DNA from: JAGOTP01 sp964600845
GTDB taxonomy: Bacteria; Patescibacteriota; Patescibacteriia; 2-12-FULL-60-25
NCBI GenBank assembly: GCA_964600845.1
Contig: CAZRJW010000004.1
Location: 4,583 to 68,582, forward strand
Reading direction: 5' to 3'
Length of the DNA stretch: 64,000 bases
This document shows positions 25,457 through 34,343 of the stretch, in pieces (position 1 is the stretch's first letter; each line of letters opens with the position of its first letter). Under the pieces are notes generated by a model. That model saw nothing but the letters and a program-made list of their open reading frames with translations, did not search any database and was not told the origin of the DNA. The position numbers and the translations under genes are program-made.

Positions 25457-25816
25457 TCAGCCGTGCGACAGACGATACCGCCCCTGACCAATGCGTTCGG
25501 TCGATCCCCGTTTATGCGTCAGATAGACGAGCGAGGCGGTGATCGCGAATTGCGTCAGTTTCATCTCAGGATGAGCAGCGCTCGCTTTCACGAATACCTC
25601 ACGCGTCGTCAGACCTTCTGGGTGGGCACTTAACACCTCTTCGACAAACGTATGAGTGGTAGGAATGATAGGCCGCTCTTTCTTTGGAGGAACTTCCGGC
25701 AGTCGCACGTCCTGGAGAGTTGGATTCAAGAGCTCTTCTAGTTCTCGATCAATCTCAGACCTCTGTCGAAGGAGCTCCTCTATGCGCTGTAAACGTTTCC
25801 GCGTTTCTTCTGTCAT
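25457..25816 (-). CDS. Coiled-coil plus winged-helix-like protein, function unknown
   Basis: 119 aa. The N-terminal half is a charged coiled coil (RKRLQRIEELLRQRSEIDRE). A Pro-rich linker follows, then a segment (VEEVLSAHPEGLTTREVFVK, SLVYLTHKRG, RIGQGRYRL) with the helix-turn-helix-wing pattern of small DNA-binding proteins. It may be a transcription or nucleoid factor. Promoter: TATACT 8 nt before ATG, which predicts a leaderless mRNA. Confidence 0.55.
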   Translation of the reverse strand: MTEETRKRLQRIEELLRQRSEIDRELEELLNPTLQDVRLPEVPPKKERPIIPTTHTFVEEVLSAHPEGLTTREVFVKASAAHPEMKLTQFAITASLVYLTHKRGSTERIGQGRYRLSHG

Positions 25817-25908
25817 ACATTCTTAGTATATGTCTGAATATATGAATCCACAATAATGCTAGGCTGTACGGCGTTCTGTGAATCTATGAACATCGCTTTT
25901 CTCGTACA

Positions 25909-25936
25909 AAAAAGAGAGCTCAGAGGCTCTCTTTTT
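25909..25936 (-). terminator. Terminator downstream of pheT
   Basis: An 11-bp stem AAAAAGAGAGC / GCTCTCTTTTT with a 6-nt loop, 16 nt past the pheT stop on the minus strand. Confidence 0.82.
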
Positions 25937-25951
25937 ATTCTGCGACACATC

Positions 25952-28363
25952 TTAGCTACGGATGCTAGCACCTAGATTTTTTACCAACACATCCGTGATC
26001 GTCTTCACCTGCCCGTCTACTTCTTCCGAGGACAGTGTACGTGCTGCCTCTTGGAAGGTCAGATGGAAGGCGAGCGATTTTTTCCCCTCTTCAACACCCT
26101 TCCCGACGTAGGTATCAAACCATTCAACGTGAGTCGGCAACGTTGCGACTTGTTTCACGGCTTGGGTCACCTGTTCAACCGTCACCGCTCGGTCAACGAC
26201 GATCGCGATATCACGCTTCGAAGCTGGGAACGCTGGGATCGCGGTGTACGCAATCGTCGAACGAAGAGCGGACTGAAGTAATCCAAGATCAAGCTCACAG
26301 ACTCCCAAACGCTGGTTCAGTTTCCAGGCAAGCGCCATCTCTGGGTGAAGTTCGCCGGCTCGACCAATCTCTGTTCCGCCAACACTGATACGCACAGACC
26401 GACCAGGATGCCACTGACCACGCGCATCCGTCTCGAGACGACTCCATTCCACTCCCTGCACTCCAAAGCGTTCCAAGAGGAGCTCAGCCATTCCCTTTGC
26501 GCGCTTCCAAGCCTGTTCATCGTCACTGAAGGTGACAACCAGGGTTGGGCGTTCGTCAGGCAGAGTCGCCCCCTGCTTTACGAAGACATTTGCGAGCTCG
26601 AAATACACCTGATCCGACACACGCTCTTGGTTATCTGCGACGGCCTGCAACACGCCCGGGAGAAGACTTGGACGCATGTATTCCTGATCAGCCGCTAATG
26701 GGTTCTGAAGATGCAGTGCTTCATCCGTGACGTAGCCCGTCTTTTTCAACTGATCCGCAGACACGAAGGCGTAGCTATAGACTTCGGTTGCTCCCGCGCC
26801 CTGCAGAATCGTACGACACCGATCTTCAACTTCCAGAATCGCATCCGAAGGACGTCCGGAAATTCCCGCTGGGAAAATGGACGGGAGTTTTGCGTAGCCA
26901 TGCACACGAGCGATCTCCTCAACCAAGTCACGACCATCTTCGATATCGTGATCACGCCACCAAGGGACAGTTGCCGTAAGCAACTCCTCCTTCACGCGTA
27001 CGCCGAACCCAAGACGTTCCAAAGTTCCGACCATCTCCTCTGTTGGAAGATCGACGCCGATCAATGAACGCGCTTGCTTCAACGAGATCGAATACGCTTC
27101 TTCTTTGTAGTCCTCTGTTTGGGAATCAAAGACCTGACTCGTAACGGTTCCACCGGCTAAGGTCAGACAGAGCTCAACCGCTCGGGCCAACGCTCCAGGC
27201 AGCGCTTCTGTCGACAAACCCTTCTCATAGAGAGACTGAGAATCGGAGTACAGCGTAAGCGCACGTGCCGTCCGACGAGTCGATACTGGATCGAAGCTCG
27301 CGGCTTCAAACACGATCGACGTTGTTTCAGCGGTCACACCCGTCGCTTCGCCTCCCATCACTCCGGCAACAGCGACCGGCTTGGTCGCGTCCGCAATCAC
27401 CAGCATCCCTGGCTGAAGCGTATAGTTTTTTCCATCCAAGGCCTGGATCGTTTCCCCTGTTTTAGCTTCCCGGATCCGGATCTGTTCACCTTCAAGCTTC
27501 GTCGCATCAAACACATGAAGTGGCTGACCAAGTTCAAGCAAGACGTAGTTCGTAATATCCACGAGCGTACTGATCGGACGAACGCCAGCGGAAAGCAAGC
27601 GCTCCTTCATCCACCAAGGCGAAGAACCGTTCGTAACGCCATCAAGGCGCACGCCCATGTAGCGTCGGCAGCGCTGCGCATCTTCGACTTTGACGTCCAG
27701 TGGCTTCGCGGTAGCGCTTGGCACGATCGGCTGCGACTTCACGCCCTTAAACGGAAGTTCCAGAATCGCACTCGCTTCACGCGCCAGACCGACGATACAC
27801 ATCGCATCTGGACGGTTGGTCGTCACTTCAATGTCCATGACAACGTCTCCGTTGTACTTAAGGACATCCGTCAGCGGCTGACCTGGGACAAGTGTTTCAC
27901 CTGCAAAGGCGACGCCTAAATCCAAAATTTCACGCTCATCCTTTTTCGGGAAGGCTTCGGTCAAACCAACCTCATCAGCGGCGCAGACCATGCCGTGACT
28001 CTCAATGCCGCGGATCTTCGTGAGCTCCATCGTGACGAGCTCCCCTTCTCCATGCCAACGCACACGTGCACCAAGCAGAGCTACTGGCACGAACTGGCCT
28101 TCAGCGACGTTTGATCCTCCACATACGATATTCAAGGGAGTTCCTGTGCCGACGTCCACAGACAATACACGCAACCGATCCGCTTGCGGATGTGCCTCAA
28201 CTTTCACAATCTTTCCAACCACAATTTTCTCGAAATTTGCCTCTCGAGGAATGATCTTTTCGACAGCTGGTCCGGACAACGAGATCCGTGCCGCGAAGGC
28301 TTCGGGAGTCAGGTCGGAAGTGACGTAGTCGCGCAACCAGTTATAAGAAGTGAGCAGGTTCAT
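25952..28363 (-). CDS. pheT: Phenylalanyl-tRNA synthetase beta subunit
   Basis: 803 aa. Its N-terminal B1 domain begins MNLLTSYNWLRDYV, with a tRNA-binding OB domain at about residues 40-150. B3/B4 editing-site sequences (YMGVRLDG, LVDITNYVLLELGQPLHVFD) and B5 follow, and there is a C-terminal ferredoxin-like anticodon-binding domain (FPASKRDIAIVVD, DTYVGKGVEEGKKSLAFHLTFQ near the end, two separate segments). It pairs with PheS to charge tRNA-Phe and edit Tyr. It starts 2 nt after the pheS stop. Confidence 0.95.
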   Translation of the reverse strand: MNLLTSYNWLRDYVTSDLTPEAFAARISLSGPAVEKIIPREANFEKIVVGKIVKVEAHPQADRLRVLSVDVGTGTPLNIVCGGSNVAEGQFVPVALLGARVRWHGEGELVTMELTKIRGIESHGMVCAADEVGLTEAFPKKDEREILDLGVAFAGETLVPGQPLTDVLKYNGDVVMDIEVTTNRPDAMCIVGLAREASAILELPFKGVKSQPIVPSATAKPLDVKVEDAQRCRRYMGVRLDGVTNGSSPWWMKERLLSAGVRPISTLVDITNYVLLELGQPLHVFDATKLEGEQIRIREAKTGETIQALDGKNYTLQPGMLVIADATKPVAVAGVMGGEATGVTAETTSIVFEAASFDPVSTRRTARALTLYSDSQSLYEKGLSTEALPGALARAVELCLTLAGGTVTSQVFDSQTEDYKEEAYSISLKQARSLIGVDLPTEEMVGTLERLGFGVRVKEELLTATVPWWRDHDIEDGRDLVEEIARVHGYAKLPSIFPAGISGRPSDAILEVEDRCRTILQGAGATEVYSYAFVSADQLKKTGYVTDEALHLQNPLAADQEYMRPSLLPGVLQAVADNQERVSDQVYFELANVFVKQGATLPDERPTLVVTFSDDEQAWKRAKGMAELLLERFGVQGVEWSRLETDARGQWHPGRSVRISVGGTEIGRAGELHPEMALAWKLNQRLGVCELDLGLLQSALRSTIAYTAIPAFPASKRDIAIVVDRAVTVEQVTQAVKQVATLPTHVEWFDTYVGKGVEEGKKSLAFHLTFQEAARTLSSEEVDGQVKTITDVLVKNLGASIRS

Positions 28364-28365
28364 AG

Positions 28366-29454
28366 CTAGAATTGTTGCAAGAAGCGCACGTCGTTTTTAT
28401 ACATAATACGGAGGTCATCGATCTGAAGCCCTTCTTTCATCGAGAAGGTGCGTTCAACGCCCCAGCCGAAGGCAAAGCCGGAATACTCATTTGGATCGAT
28501 TCCGCCAGCGCGTAAGACATTTGGATGAATCATCCCAGCACCTCCCAGTTCTACCCAACCGCGCTTGCACAAACGACACTTTGTTCCATTCGCATCCTTC
28601 CCTGTTCCTCCGCATAAGCTGCACGAGATATCGACCTCGAAAGAAGGTTCGGTAAAACGGAAATGATGTGGACGAAGACGTGCTCGACGATCTGGTCCAA
28701 AGAACGAGCGAACGAAGTAATCCATTGTACCTGTGAGATGCGTGATTGAAACTTCTTTATCAATCACCATGCCTTCGAACTGGTGAAACATCGGGACATG
28801 CGTCGCATCACTCTGGCGGCGGTAACACTTGGCGATGTTAATCAAACGCACAGGGAATTCCCCCTGAGCGACAGCACGCTTCATGACACGCGCTTGCCAG
28901 TTGGAGACATGTGGCACAAGCACCATCTTCCCCTCTTCGGGTTTGTCACTCGAAGGAACATCCACAAAGAACGTCTCCCAGTCATCGCGGGCTGGGTGAT
29001 CCTTCGGCATGTTCAAGGATTCGAAGGCGTACCAATCCCAATCGATTTCCGAGTAGCGAACCGTTGAGAAGCCCGCGCGCTCAAAAACCTGACGAATGTC
29101 GCGAATGGCTTGCGTCGTCAAATGTAGGTGTCCTTCCGGTGGACGAACCCCTGGCTCTGTCACGTCAACGGTTTCATGGTTCAAGCGCTGTTTAATCTCA
29201 GCTGACGCAAACGATGTGCGTGCGTGCACAAAAATCTCTTCGATCTTGGTTTTGACATCATTCGCGAGCACGCCCAACTTTGGGCGCTCTTCGGCAGCAA
29301 CGTCCTTGAGCTCCTTCATGAGCTCGGCTAAGCGCCCTTTACGCCCTAAGACGTTCACTTCAAGCTCTTCCAGCGATTTGCTGGCGCTCACTCTTTCCAC
29401 TTCTTTGACCGTGTTGTTCAACAACTCGGTAATTTGGTCTTTCCAGGAAGTCAT
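28366..29454 (-). CDS. pheS: Phenylalanyl-tRNA synthetase alpha subunit
   Basis: 362 aa from MTSWKDQ; an in-frame ATG 15 nt upstream is possible. It has an N-terminal coiled coil, then a class II core with MPKDHPARDDWETFF, RVINIAKCYRR-like motif 2 (INIAKCYRRQSDATH) and GFAFGWGVERTFSM (motif 3). It contains a zinc-ribbon-like insert CSLCGGTG ... CRLCKRG, as in a subset of bacterial PheS. A near match to the 14-bp repeat (one mismatch) lies at 29109-29122. Confidence 0.94.
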   Translation of the reverse strand: MTSWKDQITELLNNTVKEVERVSASKSLEELEVNVLGRKGRLAELMKELKDVAAEERPKLGVLANDVKTKIEEIFVHARTSFASAEIKQRLNHETVDVTEPGVRPPEGHLHLTTQAIRDIRQVFERAGFSTVRYSEIDWDWYAFESLNMPKDHPARDDWETFFVDVPSSDKPEEGKMVLVPHVSNWQARVMKRAVAQGEFPVRLINIAKCYRRQSDATHVPMFHQFEGMVIDKEVSITHLTGTMDYFVRSFFGPDRRARLRPHHFRFTEPSFEVDISCSLCGGTGKDANGTKCRLCKRGWVELGGAGMIHPNVLRAGGIDPNEYSGFAFGWGVERTFSMKEGLQIDDLRIMYKNDVRFLQQF

Positions 29455-29490
29455 AGATGCAGAAAACACTACAGGCAGAGCCTATATCGA

Positions 29491-30645
29491 TCAAATAAGG
29501 TTTTTAATTCCGTTCCAAATCACACTTCCGTACTGACGAAGGTCACGCACCGTTACGAACAATACCAAACCCATCAAGAAGAAGAACCCAACGCGATGGA
29601 TGGCAGCTTCGAGCTTGAGTGAAGCCTTCTGGCGACGAACTGCTTCGATGATAAGGAAGAGGAAACGCCCTCCGTCCAGCGCGGGAATCGGCAAGAAGTT
29701 GATAACAGCGAGGTTTAAGGACAGAAGGGCTGCGAACTGGAGCAATGGCCAAACACCTTGTTCAGCAATCTTTCCCGTCATCACCGCAATCCCAACCGGA
29801 CCCGACACGTCTGACCCAACCGATTTCCCAACAACGATATTTTTAATGAGATCGAAGAACCCGGTAAAAATCATCCCTGTATACCGAGCCGTTAACGCTG
29901 CTCCTTCTGGGATCGCCCGATACCAAGGGAAACGAATCGTCCCTGTATCCGCCATCGCGACTCCCATCCCCTTGCGGCCAAGACTTTCAATGGGTTTTGG
30001 AGTGACTGCGACCGACGTCATCTCTCCTCCGCGACGAACCTCGACTTGGAGTGTGTCGTGCTGTTCAACCTGTTCTTTGATCACCGTCTGCGCCTGTTCC
30101 ACATTGGTAATTTCGCGGCCATCGATTCGGACAAGATGATCTCCCAGGCGGATACTCGCTTCGGCCGCGGCCGAACCCGGCAGCACATTCACGAATTCAA
30201 CCGCACGATCTACGACCTGTGCATGAGGGGGCAGACCCGTCAGGTCCCCTCGGATTCCGACGATCAATCCCGCCGTCAAAATGAGACAGGCGAGCAACCA
30301 GTTCATCACCACTCCTCCGGCGAGAATAATGGCGCGGGCGTACTTGGGCTTGCTATTAAAGGAATCGTTATCCATCGCAACCCCCTCTTCGCCCTTCATC
30401 CGCACGAATCCGCCCAGTGGGAGCCAGTTAATCGACCAGATCGTATTGGCATATTCTTTCGTGTCATTGCCAGCAACACGCTTCCAGCGGCCCTTGTCTT
30501 TCACAAACCCAATCGCGCGTGGCGGAAAACCCACTCCGAACTCTTCGGCTTTTACCCCAAAAAAACGAGCCGCCAAGAAATGACCAAGCTCGTGGATCAA
30601 GACCAGGGCCGAGAGAACAACTAAAAAGATGATCAAGGTTAACAT
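29491..30645 (-). CDS. rseP: Site-2 protease RseP/RasP-type (M50)
   Basis: 384 aa with four predicted membrane segments. Zinc site HELGH is in LIHELGHFLAARFFG (residues about 18-32), and the third ligand motif is NFLPIPALDGGRF near 330. One PDZ domain is central (VLPGSAAAEASIRLGDHLVRIDG is split across about residues 150-175). It performs intramembrane proteolysis of anti-sigma factors or signal-peptide remnants. TATACT lies 7 nt before ATG, so a leaderless mRNA is predicted. Confidence 0.93.
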   Translation of the reverse strand: MLTLIIFLVVLSALVLIHELGHFLAARFFGVKAEEFGVGFPPRAIGFVKDKGRWKRVAGNDTKEYANTIWSINWLPLGGFVRMKGEEGVAMDNDSFNSKPKYARAIILAGGVVMNWLLACLILTAGLIVGIRGDLTGLPPHAQVVDRAVEFVNVLPGSAAAEASIRLGDHLVRIDGREITNVEQAQTVIKEQVEQHDTLQVEVRRGGEMTSVAVTPKPIESLGRKGMGVAMADTGTIRFPWYRAIPEGAALTARYTGMIFTGFFDLIKNIVVGKSVGSDVSGPVGIAVMTGKIAEQGVWPLLQFAALLSLNLAVINFLPIPALDGGRFLFLIIEAVRRQKASLKLEAAIHRVGFFFLMGLVLFVTVRDLRQYGSVIWNGIKNLI

Positions 30646-30669
30646 GGAGTTCAGTATAAAGGATTTTCT

Positions 30670-31380
30670 TTAGACGAGCGATTTTGCCCGAAGGAGGGCT
30701 ACTCCAGCGATGCAGGCGGTTTCTGCCCGGAGAACCTGGGCAGAGAGCTGAAAGGAGGTGTACCCCGCCTCAAGCGCCTGATGTTCTTCGACTTCCGTCC
30801 AACCGCCTTCCGGGCCTACAAACAGCGCAATAGACGTTATCTCTTTCTTTTCAGGACTCTTTTTCTCTTCCGAGCGGAGAAGCGTACTAAAAAACGTCTT
30901 TTGTGCCCGGTTCTCGGCCAACGCCTCTTTAAAAGAGATGGGCGCTTGAAACTCCGGCAGCCATAAACGACCCGATTGCTCGGTTGCCTCCTTCAGAATC
31001 CGCGCAGTCCGTTCTAAGTGAAAGCCGTCTCGAACCGTACGATCACAGAGAATTGGCTGAAAGCATGAAACTCCGAGCTCTGTCCCCTTCTGTAAAACAA
31101 GCTCCGTCAGATCACGCTTGAGAGGGGAAAAATACAGCGTCAGTGTTGGCTGTTCTGGTTCTTTGGAAGTGGTGTGCGACGTTACTTCAACAACAGCTTC
31201 TGTTCGAGAACAGCTGGTCAACGCTCCCATCACTTCCTTTCCTTTTCCATTGATGAGTGCAACTTGTTCACCCCCCGTATACCGCAAAACACGACTCCAC
31301 TGATGGAGAAGGTCGGCGTCGGTGATCATGATCGTTTCCCCTTCGAACGATTGATCTACGAAGAAACGGTGGAGTCGCAT
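30670..31380 (-). CDS. rsmE: 16S rRNA m3U1498 methyltransferase RsmE
   Basis: 236 aa. It has an N-terminal PUA-like domain (MRLHRFFVD, HQWSRVLRYTGGEQVALINGKG split by a few residues) and a SPOUT knot: KRDLTELVLQKGTELGVSCF, TEQSGRLWLPEF and LFVGPEGGWTEVE, then LSAQVLRAETACIAGVALL. It methylates U1498 of 16S rRNA. The gene ends 24 nt before rseP and lies 3 nt downstream of the gene at 31384. Confidence 0.93.
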   Translation of the reverse strand: MRLHRFFVDQSFEGETIMITDADLLHQWSRVLRYTGGEQVALINGKGKEVMGALTSCSRTEAVVEVTSHTTSKEPEQPTLTLYFSPLKRDLTELVLQKGTELGVSCFQPILCDRTVRDGFHLERTARILKEATEQSGRLWLPEFQAPISFKEALAENRAQKTFFSTLLRSEEKKSPEKKEITSIALFVGPEGGWTEVEEHQALEAGYTSFQLSAQVLRAETACIAGVALLRAKSLV

Positions 31381-31383
31381 AGC

Positions 31384-31959
31384 TTATTCTTCTTTGGCGC
31401 ACTGTTCGAACACGGGCCTGATCACACGCTCTGAGGTCTGGCTCGCTGACTGCAAAAACCGACGGATATCTGGACGTGAACCAAAACTACTTCGTTCATT
31501 CGTTATACGCTCCTGAAAGTGCCGTACCTGGTCTAATGCCTGTACACAGCCTGCTCGCTTAGTGGTTGCGAGTGCATCCCCTAACCCGCTTGGGGGGATT
31601 TTCGCTTCGGCGATTCCGTATTTATCAAAAAGGGCGTTCAGATCGACCGTTTGGCGTTGTTCAATCCGCCAGGCAGTGGAGAAGGGCGGGACAGTTGGAC
31701 CAAAGCGCTCAGCCAACAATCTCAAGACCGTCTCCAAACGCTGCTGTTCCAAGCTCAGCTCGATGAGCGTAATACGCTCCTGTTCTTGAAGGACATCAAT
31801 CGGATAGGTTACTGACCCGGTTAAACATTCCTCAAGCAGACACGTGTCCGCCTTCACCGACGGAGGGGGTGAAATGTGACGTTGATAGAAAAAACCGCCT
31901 ACCGCGACGAGGGCGCCGCCGAGAACAAAGCTACTCAGATAGGCTAAAAATCGATTCAT
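31384..31959 (-). CDS. Membrane-anchored protein with divergent DUF2202-like region
   Basis: 191 aa from MNRFLAYLSSF. It has an N-terminal membrane anchor (about residues 4-24) and an exported Cys-containing segment (DTCLLEECLTG). The helical body matches the general layout of DUF2202 ferritin-like proteins: a first helix with QEQERITLIELSLEQQRLETVL, then WRIEQRQTVDLNALFDKYGI, where family members have (E)xxRHMDAVxxLxxRYGI. Key metal ligands (His in helix 2) appear replaced by Gln, so metal binding is doubtful. rsmE follows after 3 nt. Confidence 0.45.
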   Translation of the reverse strand: MNRFLAYLSSFVLGGALVAVGGFFYQRHISPPPSVKADTCLLEECLTGSVTYPIDVLQEQERITLIELSLEQQRLETVLRLLAERFGPTVPPFSTAWRIEQRQTVDLNALFDKYGIAEAKIPPSGLGDALATTKRAGCVQALDQVRHFQERITNERSSFGSRPDIRRFLQSASQTSERVIRPVFEQCAKEE

Positions 31960-32007
31960 AGAAAATGAGGGGAATTCACTGCGACAGAAGCGTAGCAAAA
32001 GGGCCTT

Positions 32008-32054
32008 AAAAACGGTAGCGGGGGCCCAGCTGAGCAGCAGGACCCCCTTCCGTT
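32008..32054 (-). terminator. Strong terminator downstream of the GC-rich gene at 32072
   Basis: On the minus strand, AACGG..GGGGGTCC pairs with GG(G)CCCCC..CCGTT around a 12-nt loop and is followed by TTTTT. It starts 18 nt after the stop codon. Confidence 0.75.
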
Positions 32055-32071
32055 TCTCGCGCGAACGCAGT

Positions 32072-32542
32072 TCAGATTGCCTGGATAGCCTCCCAGAGCA
32101 GGGTCCAGGGCCAGACGCCCACAACCAACCGGGTGACGACGGTCGCCGTGGAGGCGATCATCAGGATCGTGGCGACCATAGCGAACCGCCGCATCTTCCG
32201 ATTTCGGATCACCGCCTTGGCGGGCAGGTGGAGCGTCGGCCTCGCGCCACTAGCACGTGCCTGGAACTTCTCCGCCGTGAAATCCGGATCCTGGGCGCGG
32301 ATATCCTGCGCCAACACGACGGAGTACGGCACGCCGTCGGGACCGACGGCACCCGCCCTTCCCGACCCCGAGGTCGGTCCGAGCATGCGCTCGTCGCCAT
32401 CGAGAACAGCGGCGAGCATGCCCGTGTCCTTCCCCGGCGGCTTACGAACGGGGGTAGTCGGCACGACAGCCGGTCGAACCTGACCGTTATCCGCTCCCAC
32501 CTCATCTGCGACGGGAACTTCCTGACGTGAATCGTTGCTCAT
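32072..32542 (-). CDS. GC-rich orphan with Shine-Dalgarno sequence: single-span membrane protein (cassette A)
   Basis: 156 aa, no recognised domain. The N-terminal 110 residues are rich in Gly/Ala/Pro/Asp and probably disordered. A basic patch (RNRKMRR) precedes one C-terminal membrane helix (about residues 122-143). Unlike its neighbours the gene is clearly GC-rich and has AAGGAGG 9 nt before ATG, a consensus promoter with an 18-bp palindrome, and its own strong terminator. It looks like a separately acquired or separately expressed cassette. Confidence 0.6.
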   Translation of the reverse strand: MSNDSRQEVPVADEVGADNGQVRPAVVPTTPVRKPPGKDTGMLAAVLDGDERMLGPTSGSGRAGAVGPDGVPYSVVLAQDIRAQDPDFTAEKFQARASGARPTLHLPAKAVIRNRKMRRFAMVATILMIASTATVVTRLVVGVWPWTLLWEAIQAI

Positions 32543-32590
32543 GGCGCGCTTCCTCCTTGTGGCGTCGCGTTGATTCGCGAGAAACGCCCC

Positions 32591-32622
32591 ATTGTATTAC
32601 AATACAATACCGAAAAAATCAA
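32591..32622 (-). promoter_or_regulatory. Promoter of cassette A with an 18-bp palindromic operator
   Basis: On the minus strand: TTGATT (32622-32617), 17-bp spacer, TAATAC (32599-32594). The palindrome ATTGTATT-AC-AATACAAT (32591-32608) covers the -10 and part of the spacer, as expected for a repressor site. The leader is about 45 nt and contains the Shine-Dalgarno sequence. Confidence 0.6.
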
Positions 32623-32658
32623 GTTCGCGAGGAAATATGTCTTTTATGTCTATTTTCT

Positions 32659-33411
32659 CTACCGCTTTAGCTCCTTTGACACAATCGAGCTCATGACCGC
32701 CCCTGCGACCACAAATAATCCTCCCACGACCGCGAACGAAATCCACGGATTGATATCCTGATAGCCCAAAATCGCGTAGCGGACGAGGTTAATCGTATGG
32801 TGGAGTGGATTGAAAAGACTGATCGTGTTCCAAGGCGCGGGCAAACGCGATACCGGGTAGAAAACCCCCGCCAAAAAGATCATCGGCTGTAACACAAACG
32901 TTGTTACGATCTGAAGGGATTCGAACCCTCGTGCCTTCATTCCGAAGATCACGCCCAAGAATCCAAAGAGTAACCCATTCAACAAGATGATCGGCAATAA
33001 CAGGAATGGATGAGCGAGCGTCAACCCCGGGACCCACCAAGCTGTTAAGGCGACTGCAAGTAGAATTGTAATCACGGCGCGCGTCATCGCAGCCAACGCA
33101 TACGCAAGCCCAATCACCCAGGAGCGAATCGGAGCGAGTTGTAAGTCCGGCAACGTTCCGAGGTTACGCGCGATCACAAGTGCGAACCCTGGATTTGAAA
33201 ATGCCCCGTTTACAAGAACCATCCCAAGCAACCCGCTATACACGAAGGCGAGCGCATTTGTATTTCCAATCTGCTGCTTCCCAATCAAGACACCAAAGAC
33301 CAACAGATAGAGTCCGACAGAGACAATTGGGTTAAACAGGGTGTCCTTCCACAACTTTCGAAAGCGTCTCGTTTCACGCGCGTAAAGCGCCCAGCCGTAA
33401 GTTGAGAACAT
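32659..33411 (-). CDS. ABC-2 type exporter permease
   Basis: 250 aa with about six membrane segments. Family features include the ending region FLAGVFYPVSRLPAPWNTISLFNPLHHTINLVRY (split; the P-V-S-R-L-P-W core is typical) and ARGFESLQI, matching the SFESFQ-like motif of DrrB/NodJ permeases. It starts 6 nt after the ATPase gene and forms the transporter with it. The substrate is unknown (drug, lipid or polysaccharide). Confidence 0.87.
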   Translation of the reverse strand: MFSTYGWALYARETRRFRKLWKDTLFNPIVSVGLYLLVFGVLIGKQQIGNTNALAFVYSGLLGMVLVNGAFSNPGFALVIARNLGTLPDLQLAPIRSWVIGLAYALAAMTRAVITILLAVALTAWWVPGLTLAHPFLLLPIILLNGLLFGFLGVIFGMKARGFESLQIVTTFVLQPMIFLAGVFYPVSRLPAPWNTISLFNPLHHTINLVRYAILGYQDINPWISFAVVGGLFVVAGAVMSSIVSKELKR

Positions 33412-33417
33412 AAAAGA

Positions 33418-34317
33418 TTAACGCGTGAGTTCAAGAAAGATTTGTTCAAGTGAGACACGTTGGTTCTGAACCGTTTTCAGATTCTTCCCATAATGCGTCG
33501 CAACCGCTGCGAGCGCCTGCCCCAGGTCTTCATAGGCAAGCTCTAAGGTTTTGCCGTTCTGCCGTACACCTTCCATACGTGGTTGGTCGGCATCAAAGAG
33601 CTCAAACGAGAGCAAGTTCCCACTGAATTCATGTTGAAGAGACTGAAGACTCCCCTCTTTCACGATCCTCCCTTTATTCAAGAGCGTGATGCGTTCGCAG
33701 AGCTGCTCTGCCTCTTCGAGGTAGTGTGTCGTGAAGAGAATGGTTGTTCCCTCGTGGTGCAAGGTCCGAACGAGATCCCACAAGCGCTGACGGAGAGCGA
33801 CATCAACCCCCGCCGTCGGCTCATCCAACACGAGGACGCGCGGACGGTGCAGAAGCGCCTTCGCCACCATCAGCCGTCGTTTCATTCCTCCTGAGAGCTT
33901 CATTGCCTTTTGGTCCGCTTGGGGGCCGAGCTCGAGCGCCTCGAGCAACTCCGGGATCCGCTTCAACCGATCTTCCCGCGACACCCCATACATCCCACCC
34001 GCATAATATAAAACTTCGCTCACCGTAAATGCCGGCTCAACAACTAATTCCTGCGGCACGATTCCAAGATAGCTCTTTGCCTTGACCGGGTCTTTCGCTA
34101 AGTCGATCCCACAAATTTCAATCGTCCCCTGATCGGGCGTAAGCATTCCACCTAACATCGCGATCGTGGTTGATTTGCCCGCACCGTTTGGTCCGAGCAA
34201 TCCATGAATCGTCCCCTCTTCAACCTGGAATGTGGTGGGCTGAAGGGCGATAAACGGCTCCTTGCCCGCAACCGGATAGGTTTTGCTGACGTTTTTGAGT
34301 TCAATCGCGAATGACAT
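33418..34317 (-). CDS. ABC-2 type exporter ATPase
   Basis: 299 aa from MSFAIELKNVSKTYPV. Walker A GLLGPNGAGKSTT, Q-loop LGIVPQEL, signature LSGGMKRRL, Walker B VLVLDEPTAGVD and H-loop TTHYLEEAEQL are all intact, followed by a C-terminal DrrA-like extension. The start at 34317 was preferred to an upstream ATG that would extend into the preceding gene. Adjacent permease at 32659; DUF3298 lipoprotein gene upstream in the same orientation. Confidence 0.92.
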   Translation of the reverse strand: MSFAIELKNVSKTYPVAGKEPFIALQPTTFQVEEGTIHGLLGPNGAGKSTTIAMLGGMLTPDQGTIEICGIDLAKDPVKAKSYLGIVPQELVVEPAFTVSEVLYYAGGMYGVSREDRLKRIPELLEALELGPQADQKAMKLSGGMKRRLMVAKALLHRPRVLVLDEPTAGVDVALRQRLWDLVRTLHHEGTTILFTTHYLEEAEQLCERITLLNKGRIVKEGSLQSLQHEFSGNLLSFELFDADQPRMEGVRQNGKTLELAYEDLGQALAAVATHYGKNLKTVQNQRVSLEQIFLELTR

Positions 34318-34343
34318 GAGGACAACAAGACAAGGTGAATCAA

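Noticed and set aside
32915..32929. AGGGATTCGAACCCT, resembling a tRNA T-arm on the minus strand
   Set aside because: It is in frame within the ABC-2 permease (ARGFESLQ), where the family has a similar motif, and there is no acceptor or anticodon arm around it.
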